From Collinsella sp. (lineage in GTDB: Bacteria > Actinomycetota > Coriobacteriia > Coriobacteriales > Coriobacteriaceae), in NCBI GenBank assembly GCA_019414465.1, contig DXLY01000082.1, forward strand, positions 1-8,686: DNA of 8,686 bases, in the 5' to 3' direction. Of this stretch, positions 1 through 6,066 are shown piece by piece. The notes under the pieces are model-generated. The model was not told where the DNA came from. It saw only the letters and a list, made by a program, of their open reading frames with translations, and did not search any database. Positions within the stretch are counted from its first letter, which is position 1, and each line of letters starts with the position of its first letter. Position numbers and translations under genes: made by a program.

Positions 1-1929
1 GTCGGCGGGCAGGACGTCGGCGATAACCTGTTCGCTGGTGAGTCCCACGCGGCGGGCGATGGCCTCGGCCGTCACGCGGTTGTCGCCGGTGAGCATGCGC
101 ACGTCGACGCCGAGCTTGCGGAGCGCGGCGATGGCCCCGGCGCTCGTCTCTTTGACCTCGTCAGCCACGGCGATGGTGCCGACAAGCTCGCCGTTCTTGG
201 CAAAGAACAGCGGTGTTTTGCCCTCGGCGGCAAATTGCTCGGTAAGACCCGCGGGCACGGTAACGCCCAACTCGTTCATCAGGCGTACGTTGCCGGCGGC
301 GATGACATTCTGTCCCTCGCGCGCCGTTACGCCACGACCGGGCACGGCGGCAAAGTCCTCGACCATGCGCGCGACAATTCCGCGTGCCTCGCACTCGGCC
401 ATAATCGCCTCGGCCAGCGGGTGCTCGCTCGAGCGCTCCAACGCGGCGGCCAGCTTGAGCAGCGACTTTTCGCTCATGGCGGGCGAGCCGTCAGCACGCG
501 TGGCTACTACGATATCGGTCACGGCAGGCTTGCCGCGGGTGACCGTGCCCGTCTTGTCGAGCACCACGGTGCCCACACTGCGCAGATTCTCCAGCGCCTC
601 GGCACTCTTGAACAGAATGCCCATCTCGGCGCCCTTGCCGGTACCCACCATAATGGCGACGGGCGTGGCCAGACCCAGTGCGCACGGGCAGCTGATCACC
701 AGCACGGCCACGGCGGAGGTGAGCGCCTCGTTCATGCTGCCGGTCAGTGCCATCCACACTACAAAGGTCACGACCGAGATTACAAACACCACGGGCACGA
801 ACACGCCGGCGACCTTGTCGGCCATGCGGGCGATGGGCGCCTTGGTGGCGTTGGCGTCCTCGACGAGCTGGATAATCTTGGCGAGCGACGTGTCGGCGCC
901 CACACGCGTGGCGCGGAAGGTAAACGAGCCCGTGCGGTTGACCGTGGCCGCGTTGACAGTGTCGCCGGCGGTCTTTTCCACGGGGATGGACTCGCCGGTG
1001 AGCGCGCTCTCGTCCACGGCCGAGCTGCCCTCGAGCACCACGCCATCGACGGGGATGGACTCTCCGGGGCGTACGCGCAGGACCTGGCCGGGAAGGATGC
1101 TGTCGACGTCGACGGTGGTCTCGGCGCCATCCTCTGCCACGACGGTCGCGCTCTTGGGCGCCAGGTCGATGAGCGCCTCGATGGCGCCGCCGGTCTTGGA
1201 TTTGCTGCGTGTCTCGAGGTATTTGCCCACGGTGACGAGCGACAGGATCGTGCCCGCACTCTCAAAATACAGGTTGCCCATGCTCGTCATCATGGCCTCG
1301 TGGATTTGCCCGGCGGCCAGCTGGTCGGCCATGATAAACATGGCATAGAACGACCAGGCGACGGAAGCGGTGGCGCCCACGGCAATAAGGGCGTCCATGG
1401 TGGGCGCGCCGTGCGCGAGCGATTTAAACCCGTTGATAAAGTACGCGTCGTTGACATAGACGATGGGGATAAGCAGGACGAGCTCGGTGAGGGCGAGCGT
1501 CATGCTGTGGGTATGGTCGGTGAAAATGCCGGGCAGCGGCCAGCCAAGCATGTGCCCCATGCCTATGTAGAACAGTGGGATGAGGAATACGATCGAGACG
1601 ATGAGACGAGTGCGCATGGCGGAGGCGGCGGCCTCCAGCTTTTTGGTCGGCGACTCCATATGGGCGGCGCCGGACCTGGCTTGCGTACTGCCGCTTTGGG
1701 CGGCGTCGGTGCCCGTGCTGACGGGTGAGGCCGAGTAGCCAGCGCGATCGACGGCGGTGCAGATGTCGTCGGGGGTGACCTGCGCGGGGTCGTAGTCCAC
1801 CAGCATAGAGCCGGCGAGCAGATTGACCGCGACGCTCTCGACGCCGTCGAGCTTGCTCACGGCACGATCCACGTGCGCCTGGCAGGCGGCGCATGTCATG
1901 CCGCCCACGTCGAACTTATCTTGAGCCAT
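1..1929 (-). CDS. copA: Copper-translocating P1B-type ATPase, 3' end cut by window edge
   Basis: Membrane ATPase that probably exports Cu(I) from the cytoplasm. 643 codons are open from the ATG at 1929 to the window edge with no stop. In order: one N-terminal heavy-metal-associated domain (residues about 5-68) with GMTCAAC, metal-binding Cys13 and Cys16; transmembrane segments; actuator-loop TGES at 311-314; the CPC metal site at 414-416 in SCPCALGLATP; the phosphorylated Asp458 in DKTGT; the HP motif at 503-504 in SSEHPLAE; and TGDN at 614-617. The hinge GDGIND motif and the last two membrane helices, which help confirm metal specificity, lie beyond the edge. CPC plus the CxxC domain favours Cu(I), but Ag(I) transport is also possible. 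The start is supported by AAAGGAGA at 1934-1941. A CsoR-like operator upstream fits copper-inducible expression. Family length is usually 750-900 residues, so about 100 or more are missing here. Confidence 0.95.
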   Translation of the reverse strand, partial: MAQDKFDVGGMTCAACQAHVDRAVSKLDGVESVAVNLLAGSMLVDYDPAQVTPDDICTAVDRAGYSASPVSTGTDAAQSGSTQARSGAAHMESPTKKLEAAASAMRTRLIVSIVFLIPLFYIGMGHMLGWPLPGIFTDHTHSMTLALTELVLLIPIVYVNDAYFINGFKSLAHGAPTMDALIAVGATASVAWSFYAMFIMADQLAAGQIHEAMMTSMGNLYFESAGTILSLVTVGKYLETRSKSKTGGAIEALIDLAPKSATVVAEDGAETTVDVDSILPGQVLRVRPGESIPVDGVVLEGSSAVDESALTGESIPVEKTAGDTVNAATVNRTGSFTFRATRVGADTSLAKIIQLVEDANATKAPIARMADKVAGVFVPVVFVISVVTFVVWMALTGSMNEALTSAVAVLVISCPCALGLATPVAIMVGTGKGAEMGILFKSAEALENLRSVGTVVLDKTGTVTRGKPAVTDIVVATRADGSPAMSEKSLLKLAAALERSSEHPLAEAIMAECEARGIVARMVEDFAAVPGRGVTAREGQNVIAAGNVRLMNELGVTVPAGLTEQFAAEGKTPLFFAKNGELVGTIAVADEVKETSAGAIAALRKLGVDVRMLTGDNRVTAEAIARRVGLTSEQVIADVLPAD

Positions 1930-1976
1930 GGCTTCTCCTTTCTGTGGTTCGCTGTTGGAATTGTTAACCTGCTGAT

Positions 1977-2007
1977 ACTATACACCCATACCCCCTGGGG
2001 GTGTCCA
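1977..2007 (-). promoter_or_regulatory. Putative copA promoter
   Basis: Read on the minus strand there is a -10 TATAGT (1977-1982) and a -35 TGGACA (2002-2007), each matching the sigma-70 consensus at 5 of 6 positions. The spacer is 19 nt, longer than the usual 17. It predicts a start near 1970 and a 5' leader of about 40 nt. The spacer is largely filled by the CsoR-like palindrome, so a bound repressor would block polymerase. Confidence 0.55.
1988..2004. promoter_or_regulatory. CsoR-like copper operator
   Basis: ACCCCC-T-GGGGGT at 1990-2002 is a perfect 6+1+6 palindrome, embedded in ATACCCCCTGGGGGTGT. CsoR-family repressors (Cu(I) sensors) recognise G/C-tract palindromes of this form, usually upstream of copA and copZ. 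Its place between the -35 and -10 of a copper ATPase supports repression relieved by Cu(I). No csoR gene lies in the window. Related RcnR/FrmR-family regulators bind similar sites, so the exact regulator is an inference. Confidence 0.65.
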
Positions 2008-2079
2008 GTAATAGTTGGAATGTATGACTTTTCATTACAGATGAGGGTGGCTGCTCAATCGGTGTCCGTCCCAACCAAT

Positions 2080-2218
2080 CATCTCAATCTGTAACATCTA
2101 GAGAAGTTTTAACCCCTTACTGTTACAGATTGAGATGTTGTCTCGCGGGGTTGGGGTTTTGTCTCGTTCCGTAACATCTAGACCTGTATCTGCCGAGCTG
2201 GTGTTACAGATCGAGACA
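2080..2218. repeat. Four-motif alternating inverted-repeat element, copy 1
   Basis: Four copies of a 16-nt motif related to GTTACAGATTGAGACA alternate in orientation: minus at 2080-2095, plus at 2122-2137, minus at 2160-2175, plus at 2203-2218. Gaps are 26, 22 and 27 nt. The first two copies are identical, so they form a perfect 16-bp inverted repeat; the last two match at 14 of 16. Both longer gaps begin ATCTAGA. The element lies between the 3' end of the DUF6273 frame and the copA promoter. A second copy is at 5657-5796. It has no long unique spacers and no cas genes, so it is not a CRISPR array. A REP/BIME-like intergenic repeat is the closest known category. Confidence 0.85.
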
Positions 2219-2259
2219 ATTGCCGGGGAGGGGTCCCGTCACGGCAAGACGCCCGCCGC

Positions 2260-2868
2260 CTAGATACAGAACCCGGGGATCACACAGGTTAGCTTGTTTG
2301 GCTTTTCCGCAGGCGTTGCGTACGTAAAGACGTCGCCGTCGTGCCCCACGCGGTTCATATAGAGCGCGCCTTCGCTCTCCGATGTGTCGGGGCTCACCGT
2401 GCGCTCCCACCAACAGGTGTCCTTGCCCTTCCACTGGCGGACCATCGTCTCGTTCGTGGAATACGGGCTCACCTTGAGCTCGCGGAAGAGCTGATACTCC
2501 TTGCCCTCGCCGTTGTAGATGTCTGCCAGGTAGTGATAGTCCTCGGCAAACGAATCGGGCGGTTGCGTACCGCACAGCTCGACCATGGCGGGCAGCCAAA
2601 GGGTTGCGGGCAACTCGCTCAGGCACGATGCGCTGTTGGCGGCGCCCACATTGCTTGAGACCTTCTTGACCCCTTTAATGAGTGCGCGCAACTCGTTGGG
2701 CAGCAGCTTAAGGCCGTCGCCGTCGAGCCATTCTCGCAGCTCGCAATCTGCCCAGCCGGCGCTCGGCGGTTCAGCCACAGCGTTGCGCTCGGCAATACCC
2801 GCATCGAACAAAAACGTCAGTCCGGCCTTGCCCGTCCCGTCCAGAAGTTCATCGTGGCGGATGCCCAC
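2260..2868 (-). CDS. DUF6273-type domain, in-frame continuation of the kinase after an amber codon
   Basis: If translated alone from the GTG at 2868 this gives 202 residues, ending in IPGFCI before a TAG. It resembles DUF6273, a domain of unknown function common in gut Firmicutes and Coriobacteriia, often on surface proteins. Recognised blocks include GKAGLTF near the start, LPNELRALIKGVKKVSSNVG, LWLPAMVELCG, CWWERT and the terminal PGFCI. The domain's usual opening (VTLTNG) is encoded before the TAG at 2884-2886, in the same frame, so this is most simply the C-terminal part of the kinase polypeptide cut off by one nonsense codon. No good Shine-Dalgarno precedes the GTG (only an AGG about 15 nt upstream). 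No further stop interrupts the domain, which argues for a recent mutation, a separately translated piece, readthrough, or a base-call error. Function unknown; a sensor or ligand-binding role outside the membrane is inference. Confidence 0.6.
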   Translation of the reverse strand: MGIRHDELLDGTGKAGLTFLFDAGIAERNAVAEPPSAGWADCELREWLDGDGLKLLPNELRALIKGVKKVSSNVGAANSASCLSELPATLWLPAMVELCGTQPPDSFAEDYHYLADIYNGEGKEYQLFRELKVSPYSTNETMVRQWKGKDTCWWERTVSPDTSESEGALYMNRVGHDGDVFTYATPAEKPNKLTCVIPGFCI

Positions 2869-2883
2869 AAGCTGCGCGCCAAC

Positions 2884-2886
2884 CTA
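2884..2886 (-). other. In-frame TAG separating kinase and DUF6273
   Basis: On the minus strand the frame reads CTG TAG GTT GGC GCG CAG CTT GTG GGC, i.e. NGL-stop-VGAQLVG. The two sides are in the same frame and join into a continuous DUF6273 opening. A single C-to-T change (CAG to TAG) would explain it. TAG also ends the FHA gene and the DUF6273 frame, so it is an ordinary stop here and not a reassigned codon. Confidence 0.85.
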
Positions 2887-4344
2887 CAGCCCGTTGGTGA
2901 GCGTGACACGCTTGGTACACGGATAGGGGATATGCCCATCGGCATCGAGCAGATGATAGCGCCTGGCAATCTCGCGTGCCTCGCTACGGGTCTCGGTGGC
3001 CTTAATCTTGAGCGAAATCTCCTGCAGCTGATCCCAGGTGTAGTCGTCAAGCGTACCGTGGATGCCGTCAAGGTAGTCGGGGATGCCAAAGCCATGGGTT
3101 GCCGCCCCGATAACGCTGAGCCCCGCAACGGCTGCGATAGCGCCGCCGATAATAAAGCGGCGGCGGGTCATGGCATCGTGGCGGGCCTGATTCAGGATCT
3201 CTCGTGCGCGCTCGCCGGCGACGTCGACCTTAAGGTGCGTGCCAGAATCGATATCAATCGCGGCCTCGTCTCCTGTGCCTTCGCGGCCCTCGGATTCGGC
3301 ATCAGTGAGGTATGCCGAGAGCACCTCGAGCATCTGCTGCTCGGTAGGGCGATCGCACTGCTCGACTGAGAGACCCTTCATGATGATTTGGACGAGCGCT
3401 TCATCGCTCTCGCAGCGCGGCTCGAGCGGTGCCGGCTTGGTCTTGGTCTTTACGAGATAGAACGAGCCGGTTGCAGCGGCGTCCGTCGACTCAAAGTCAA
3501 ACGGCTTGCGACCGCTGTAGAGCTGGTACAGAATGCTCGAAAGCGCATAGACGTCGACCGCGGGCGAGCGGCGAAGGGCCGCGATGCCTTCGATATCCTG
3601 CGTGAGCATCTCGGGCGCGGCGTATGCGGGTGTGGCAAAGCGCCAGATGTCGGCGCGCCGGGTGATCGTGTCGTCGCCGAGAGCCATGGTCGCGGAGCCC
3701 ATGTCGATGAGGCAGGGGTCAAAGGAACAATCGGCAATCTGCTGCTCGAGCGTTCGGCTGGAGGTGCGGAACATGATATTGGCAGGCGACAGGTCGCGAT
3801 GGATGACCGGATTCACGAGGCCTTGGGTCATCAAGAGCGCACGAAGCACGGCGTTTCCGACGGCGGCGACCATCTGGGTGGTCAGCCCGCCCGAGGCGTC
3901 GTGCGGAAGCAGGGGCAGCGCCTGCTTGAGTGAGGTGCCCTCGACCCACTCCATGAGGATGAGCGGGTCATCCTCACACGAGCCGTAGCCATAGACGCGC
4001 GGAAATCCGCGCAGGTGCGAGACAGTGCACAAGTGACGGTACTCTTCGAACAGCGCGGCGGTGTTGGCCAGGTGCGCGGCCGATTGCTCGGCGGAGCGGT
4101 CGGGGGCTTGGCCGGAAAGGATGGCGTTGTCCTTGAGTAGCTTGACGGCAAAGACCTCGCCGCTCGTGTTGGTCGCGCGCAGCACGTGCCCGATGTTGCC
4201 GTTGTTGCGGTGGGCCGTTTGGAGAATAAGCGTCATAAACCGACGCTTGGCGTCGTCCTCGGCGCTGGGGTCGACTGCTACGGCGGTATCGAACGTGTCA
4301 AGACGGATGAGTTTGTCGCCATAGGCGCTATCGGTAGTATCCAT
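2884..4344 (-). CDS. Membrane-anchored Ser/Thr protein kinase
   Basis: A PknB-like (Hanks-type) kinase of 486 residues that phosphorylates Ser/Thr of partner proteins. The cytoplasmic kinase domain covers about residues 25-330: glycine-rich loop GNIGHVLRA, ATP-binding Lys68 in AVKLLK, catalytic HRDLSPAN (Asp184, Asn189), metal-binding Asp214 in DMG (a variant of DFG), and APE at 243-245. All catalytic residues are present, so it should be active. A single hydrophobic segment follows at about 397-417, introduced by TRRRFI, then about 70 residues on the far side of the membrane, ending at the in-frame TAG. The frame could open further upstream at 4431, but I chose the ATG at 4344 because AAAGGAA sits 5-6 nt before it and the upstream part runs through an inverted repeat. 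The gene lies downstream of the FHA gene, in the same direction, after a terminator, so it probably has its own promoter in 4345-4480. Confidence 0.9.
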   Translation of the reverse strand: MDTTDSAYGDKLIRLDTFDTAVAVDPSAEDDAKRRFMTLILQTAHRNNGNIGHVLRATNTSGEVFAVKLLKDNAILSGQAPDRSAEQSAAHLANTAALFEEYRHLCTVSHLRGFPRVYGYGSCEDDPLILMEWVEGTSLKQALPLLPHDASGGLTTQMVAAVGNAVLRALLMTQGLVNPVIHRDLSPANIMFRTSSRTLEQQIADCSFDPCLIDMGSATMALGDDTITRRADIWRFATPAYAAPEMLTQDIEGIAALRRSPAVDVYALSSILYQLYSGRKPFDFESTDAAATGSFYLVKTKTKPAPLEPRCESDEALVQIIMKGLSVEQCDRPTEQQMLEVLSAYLTDAESEGREGTGDEAAIDIDSGTHLKVDVAGERAREILNQARHDAMTRRRFIIGGAIAAVAGLSVIGAATHGFGIPDYLDGIHGTLDDYTWDQLQEISLKIKATETRSEAREIARRYHLLDADGHIPYPCTKRVTLTNGL

Positions 4345-4376
4345 GGCGTTCCTTTGTCTAGCTTGGGTTGCCGCGC

Positions 4377-4437
4377 GTATACGTGGGCAGTGTGGATATC
4401 GGTAAAGTACCATGATAGCCGCACTGCCCACGTATAC
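4377..4437. repeat. 16-bp perfect inverted repeat upstream of the kinase
   Basis: GTATACGTGGGCAGTG at 4377-4392 is repeated exactly in inverted orientation at 4422-4437, with 29 nt between. The arms include CGTATACG, itself a palindrome. The repeat sits 33-93 nt before the kinase start, where its promoter should be; the inner segment holds TATCAT, a possible -10, on the minus strand, with no good -35. Immediately outside each end is CGC as a direct repeat. A bipartite operator is the simplest reading; a tiny inverted-repeat insertion is an alternative. There is no T-run, so it is not an intrinsic terminator. Confidence 0.7.
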
Positions 4438-4470
4438 CGCTGGGTATTGTCGTTTACGACGCAGAAGATA

Positions 4471-4514
4471 GAAGACGAAAGACGGACGGCGACCGTCTTC
4501 CGATCGCCGTCCGT
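4471..4514 (-). terminator. Intrinsic terminator of the FHA gene
   Basis: Read on the minus strand, a perfect 11-bp stem (ACGGACGGCGA and TCGCCGTCCGT, 4482-4514) with an 11-nt loop is followed by the T-rich tract CTTTCGTCTTC. It begins 1 nt after the FHA stop codon. The tail is not a pure T-run, so termination may be partial, with some read-through into the kinase. Confidence 0.7.
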
Positions 4515-4515
4515 G

Positions 4516-5478
4516 CTAGTCCACAATGACAAGGAATGTCGTGTAGAGACCCAGATGGAGCCTGTCGCTGTTGGCGATTTCCACGGGGGGATAGACTTTG
4601 CCGGGCTCGCGTTGGTCGCGCGGCGGCTCAATCACAATATCGCCGTCGCCCGCGCCCGATTCGAGCACTGTGCCGTTGGTCGATCCAAGGCCCTGGGCGT
4701 ACCAGTGCTCACCCTCGAGCCAAATGCGAAGATGCTCGCGCGATGCGTCGGCGCCCACATCGGTGATGCTGGGCGAGGTTTTGGGCAAAGAACCAATCAC
4801 GGTGCCGCGCGGATCGCGTGTGAGGGGATGGATTTGCATGCCGGCGCAGTTGTCGGCATGGGTTCTGAGCAGACCGAGGTTGGGGGCGACAGTGCGCGGC
4901 TGCTCCAGGCTGCTCATAAAGCCACGTCCGACGGTAGTTTCGATGGTGCCAAAGTGCTCGCCCGTCTTGCTGTCGCAAAAGCGCTCGACGGTGGCCACGC
5001 CCTGAACGGGATCGGCGAGCGCCCCCGTTGCCACAAAGAGCATAAGGTAAAGCGTGCTTTTCTCGCGCACGGCATTGCCGTCAAAGTTGTCGATGCGATT
5101 GAGGGCATTTGCATATAGGCGGCTGTCCAGCTTGTAGCTGGCGAGAGCCGACATCATTTCGTTGGCGGCCGGACCGCGATAGTGCTCGGCGATTGCCCGA
5201 TAGGCGGACTCGCCGCCGCCGAGCTTGCTGCAGATTGCCGAGGAAAGGTTGAGCGTGGTGACGGTAAAGTCGCTGTAGATGGAGGGCGCGCACTGGTCAG
5301 GCTTGCGATGGACGATGTAACGGGTGAGATACGAGCGGTTGGAAGAGCATTTCTCGAGCAGGGTACTGCCGAGATAAGAGTTTCCATTGATGAGCATTCG
5401 GGCGATCTCGAGATGTTTAAGACCGCCGAACGAGCGAATATCGTTATAGAGGACCGAGCAAGGCGTCTCTGCTGCCAC
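4516..5478 (-). CDS. FHA domain-containing protein
   Basis: A 320-residue protein with a C-terminal forkhead-associated domain (about residues 215-320), which binds phosphothreonine peptides. Visible FHA signatures are SREH at 246-249 and GSTNGT at 265-270, the phosphopeptide-contacting loops; the usual N-terminal GR of the fold is not obvious. The first 200 or so residues are not recognised: they look soluble and largely helical, with no signal peptide or clear membrane helix. The frame can be opened from a TTG at 5508, but the GTG at 5478 is chosen because a near-perfect Shine-Dalgarno (AAAGGAGGT, 5483-5491) lies 4-5 nt before it and would fall inside the longer reading. Being next to a Ser/Thr kinase suggests it reads that kinase's phosphorylation or is its substrate; this is inference. 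It ends directly before its own terminator. Confidence 0.85.
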   Translation of the reverse strand: MAAETPCSVLYNDIRSFGGLKHLEIARMLINGNSYLGSTLLEKCSSNRSYLTRYIVHRKPDQCAPSIYSDFTVTTLNLSSAICSKLGGGESAYRAIAEHYRGPAANEMMSALASYKLDSRLYANALNRIDNFDGNAVREKSTLYLMLFVATGALADPVQGVATVERFCDSKTGEHFGTIETTVGRGFMSSLEQPRTVAPNLGLLRTHADNCAGMQIHPLTRDPRGTVIGSLPKTSPSITDVGADASREHLRIWLEGEHWYAQGLGSTNGTVLESGAGDGDIVIEPPRDQREPGKVYPPVEIANSDRLHLGLYTTFLVIVD

Positions 5479-5482
5479 GGAT

Positions 5483-5491
5483 ACCTCCTTT
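5483..5491 (-). promoter_or_regulatory. Strong ribosome-binding site deciding the FHA start
   Basis: AAAGGAGGT on the minus strand is almost fully complementary to the 16S rRNA 3' end and is followed by ATCC and the GTG at 5478. It excludes the in-frame TTG at 5508 as the main start. Confidence 0.85.
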
Positions 5492-5585
5492 GATTGCTTC
5501 CTAGCCAATATGGCGATAGGAATTAATGGCCCCCGGTGGGCGACGTATTAAATGGCTGCGCAATATATAGCGTAACCAAAGCAAC

Positions 5586-5591
5586 ATTATA
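5586..5591 (-). promoter_or_regulatory. Putative -10 of the FHA gene promoter
   Basis: A perfect TATAAT on the minus strand, about 108 nt before the GTG start. The best -35 at 16 nt spacing is CTGCAA (3 of 6), so only the -10 is convincing. It would give a leader of about 100 nt. Confidence 0.45.
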
Positions 5592-5656
5592 GGCCACATG
5601 TTCGAAATTGCAGGAAGACTGAGAGATTTGGTTTGGACTGGACGGAAATCCCCCTC

Positions 5657-5796
5657 TGTCTTGATCTATAACAATTAGGGCCGATTTTACTCGTTAACTG
5701 TTACAGATTGAGACGTTTGTGGGCCGTGTTGACCGTTTGTCTCGATCTGTAACACGTAGAGGAAGATTTGCCCTGTAGATGTTACAGATTGAGACA
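5657..5796. repeat. Four-motif alternating inverted-repeat element, copy 2
   Basis: Same design as the element at 2080-2218. Motif copies: minus 5657-5672 (TGTCTTGATCTATAAC, most diverged), plus 5700-5715, minus 5738-5753, plus 5781-5796. Gaps are 27, 22 and 27 nt, so the total of 140 nt matches the 139 nt of the other copy. The first pair matches at 12 of 16 positions, the last at 15 of 16. The gap sequences differ between the two elements apart from a shared TAG at positions 4-6 of each longer gap. Both elements are followed by ACAAT and, a few bases on, GCCGGG, which suggests the same orientation. It lies between the divergent FHA and helicase genes. Confidence 0.85.
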
Positions 5797-5861
5797 ATCA
5801 GCCGGGCCCACCTCGTCCGCCTCGTCATCTGTGGTTTACGTGGGGGCATACGGAGTACGGG

Positions 5862-5867
5862 TATACT
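5862..5867 (+). promoter_or_regulatory. Putative -10 of the helicase promoter
   Basis: TATACT (5 of 6 to consensus) on the plus strand. No matching -35 at normal spacing; TTTACG lies 21 nt upstream. If used, transcription begins near 5874 and the helicase mRNA has a leader of about 190 nt. Confidence 0.35.
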
Positions 5868-6066
5868 AACCGGCGGCGAATCTGCTCCATCGCTTAGAGC
5901 TGCTGCGTCTGGACGGCGCGTGATAGGGCTGCCAAAGCGATCGCCAGCGTGCTGAGCAACGTCCTCTCTGTGCGCACCCGTTTTTGTATGTATTAGCGCA
6001 CTACCAAGCACGCCCGCGCGGCCGCATGCCGTGCCCATAACGCGTGCAGATAAGGAACAACGACAT
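5868..6066 (+). other. Possible long 5' leader of the helicase gene
   Basis: Non-coding stretch between the possible -10 and the helicase start. It contains an inverted repeat ATCGCTT (5889-5895) / AAGCGAT (5935-5941) enclosing 39 nt, and a T5 tract in CCGTTTTTG near 5989-5997 with only weak pairing before it. Long leaders are known for some bacterial DEAD-box helicase mRNAs, where they take part in cold or autoregulatory control. No known riboswitch or RNA family is recognised. Confidence 0.3.

Larger units (their letters stand above)
1930..2259. other. Intergenic region upstream of copA
   Basis: This gene-free stretch holds the copA ribosome-binding site, promoter and CsoR-like operator (1934-2007) and the four-motif repeat (2080-2218). 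The rest, 2008-2079 and 2219-2259, shows no coding potential or clear signal. I see no hairpin followed by a T-run to terminate the kinase/DUF6273 transcript, so the repeat stems could play that part. The short plus-strand frame at 1873-2094 overlaps the copA start and operator and is not credible. Confidence 0.6.

Noticed and set aside
38..1728. Long plus-strand frames opposite copA (436 and 497 codons)
   Set aside because: They are shadows of copA. The minus strand encodes every P1B-ATPase motif in order; the plus frames give compositionally biased sequence without known domains.
2034..2047. A fifth motif copy (ATTACAGATGAGGG)
   Set aside because: It lacks the second half of the motif and sits about 31 nt from the next copy in place of the expected 22, so it may be chance.
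1873..2094. Small plus-strand membrane-like protein of 73 codons
   Set aside because: It overlaps the copA start, ribosome-binding site, promoter and operator, has no ribosome-binding site of its own and ends inside the repeat element.
2080..2218. CRISPR array
   Set aside because: The repeats alternate in orientation, gaps are 22-27 nt, there are only four units, and no cas gene is present.
2884..2886. TAG reassigned to an amino acid
   Set aside because: TAG also ends the FHA gene directly before a terminator and ends the DUF6273 frame at the family's usual C-terminus.
4345..4431. N-terminal extension of the kinase to 4431
   Set aside because: It would read through the inverted repeat and lacks a ribosome-binding site, whereas the ATG at 4344 has AAAGGAA at good spacing.
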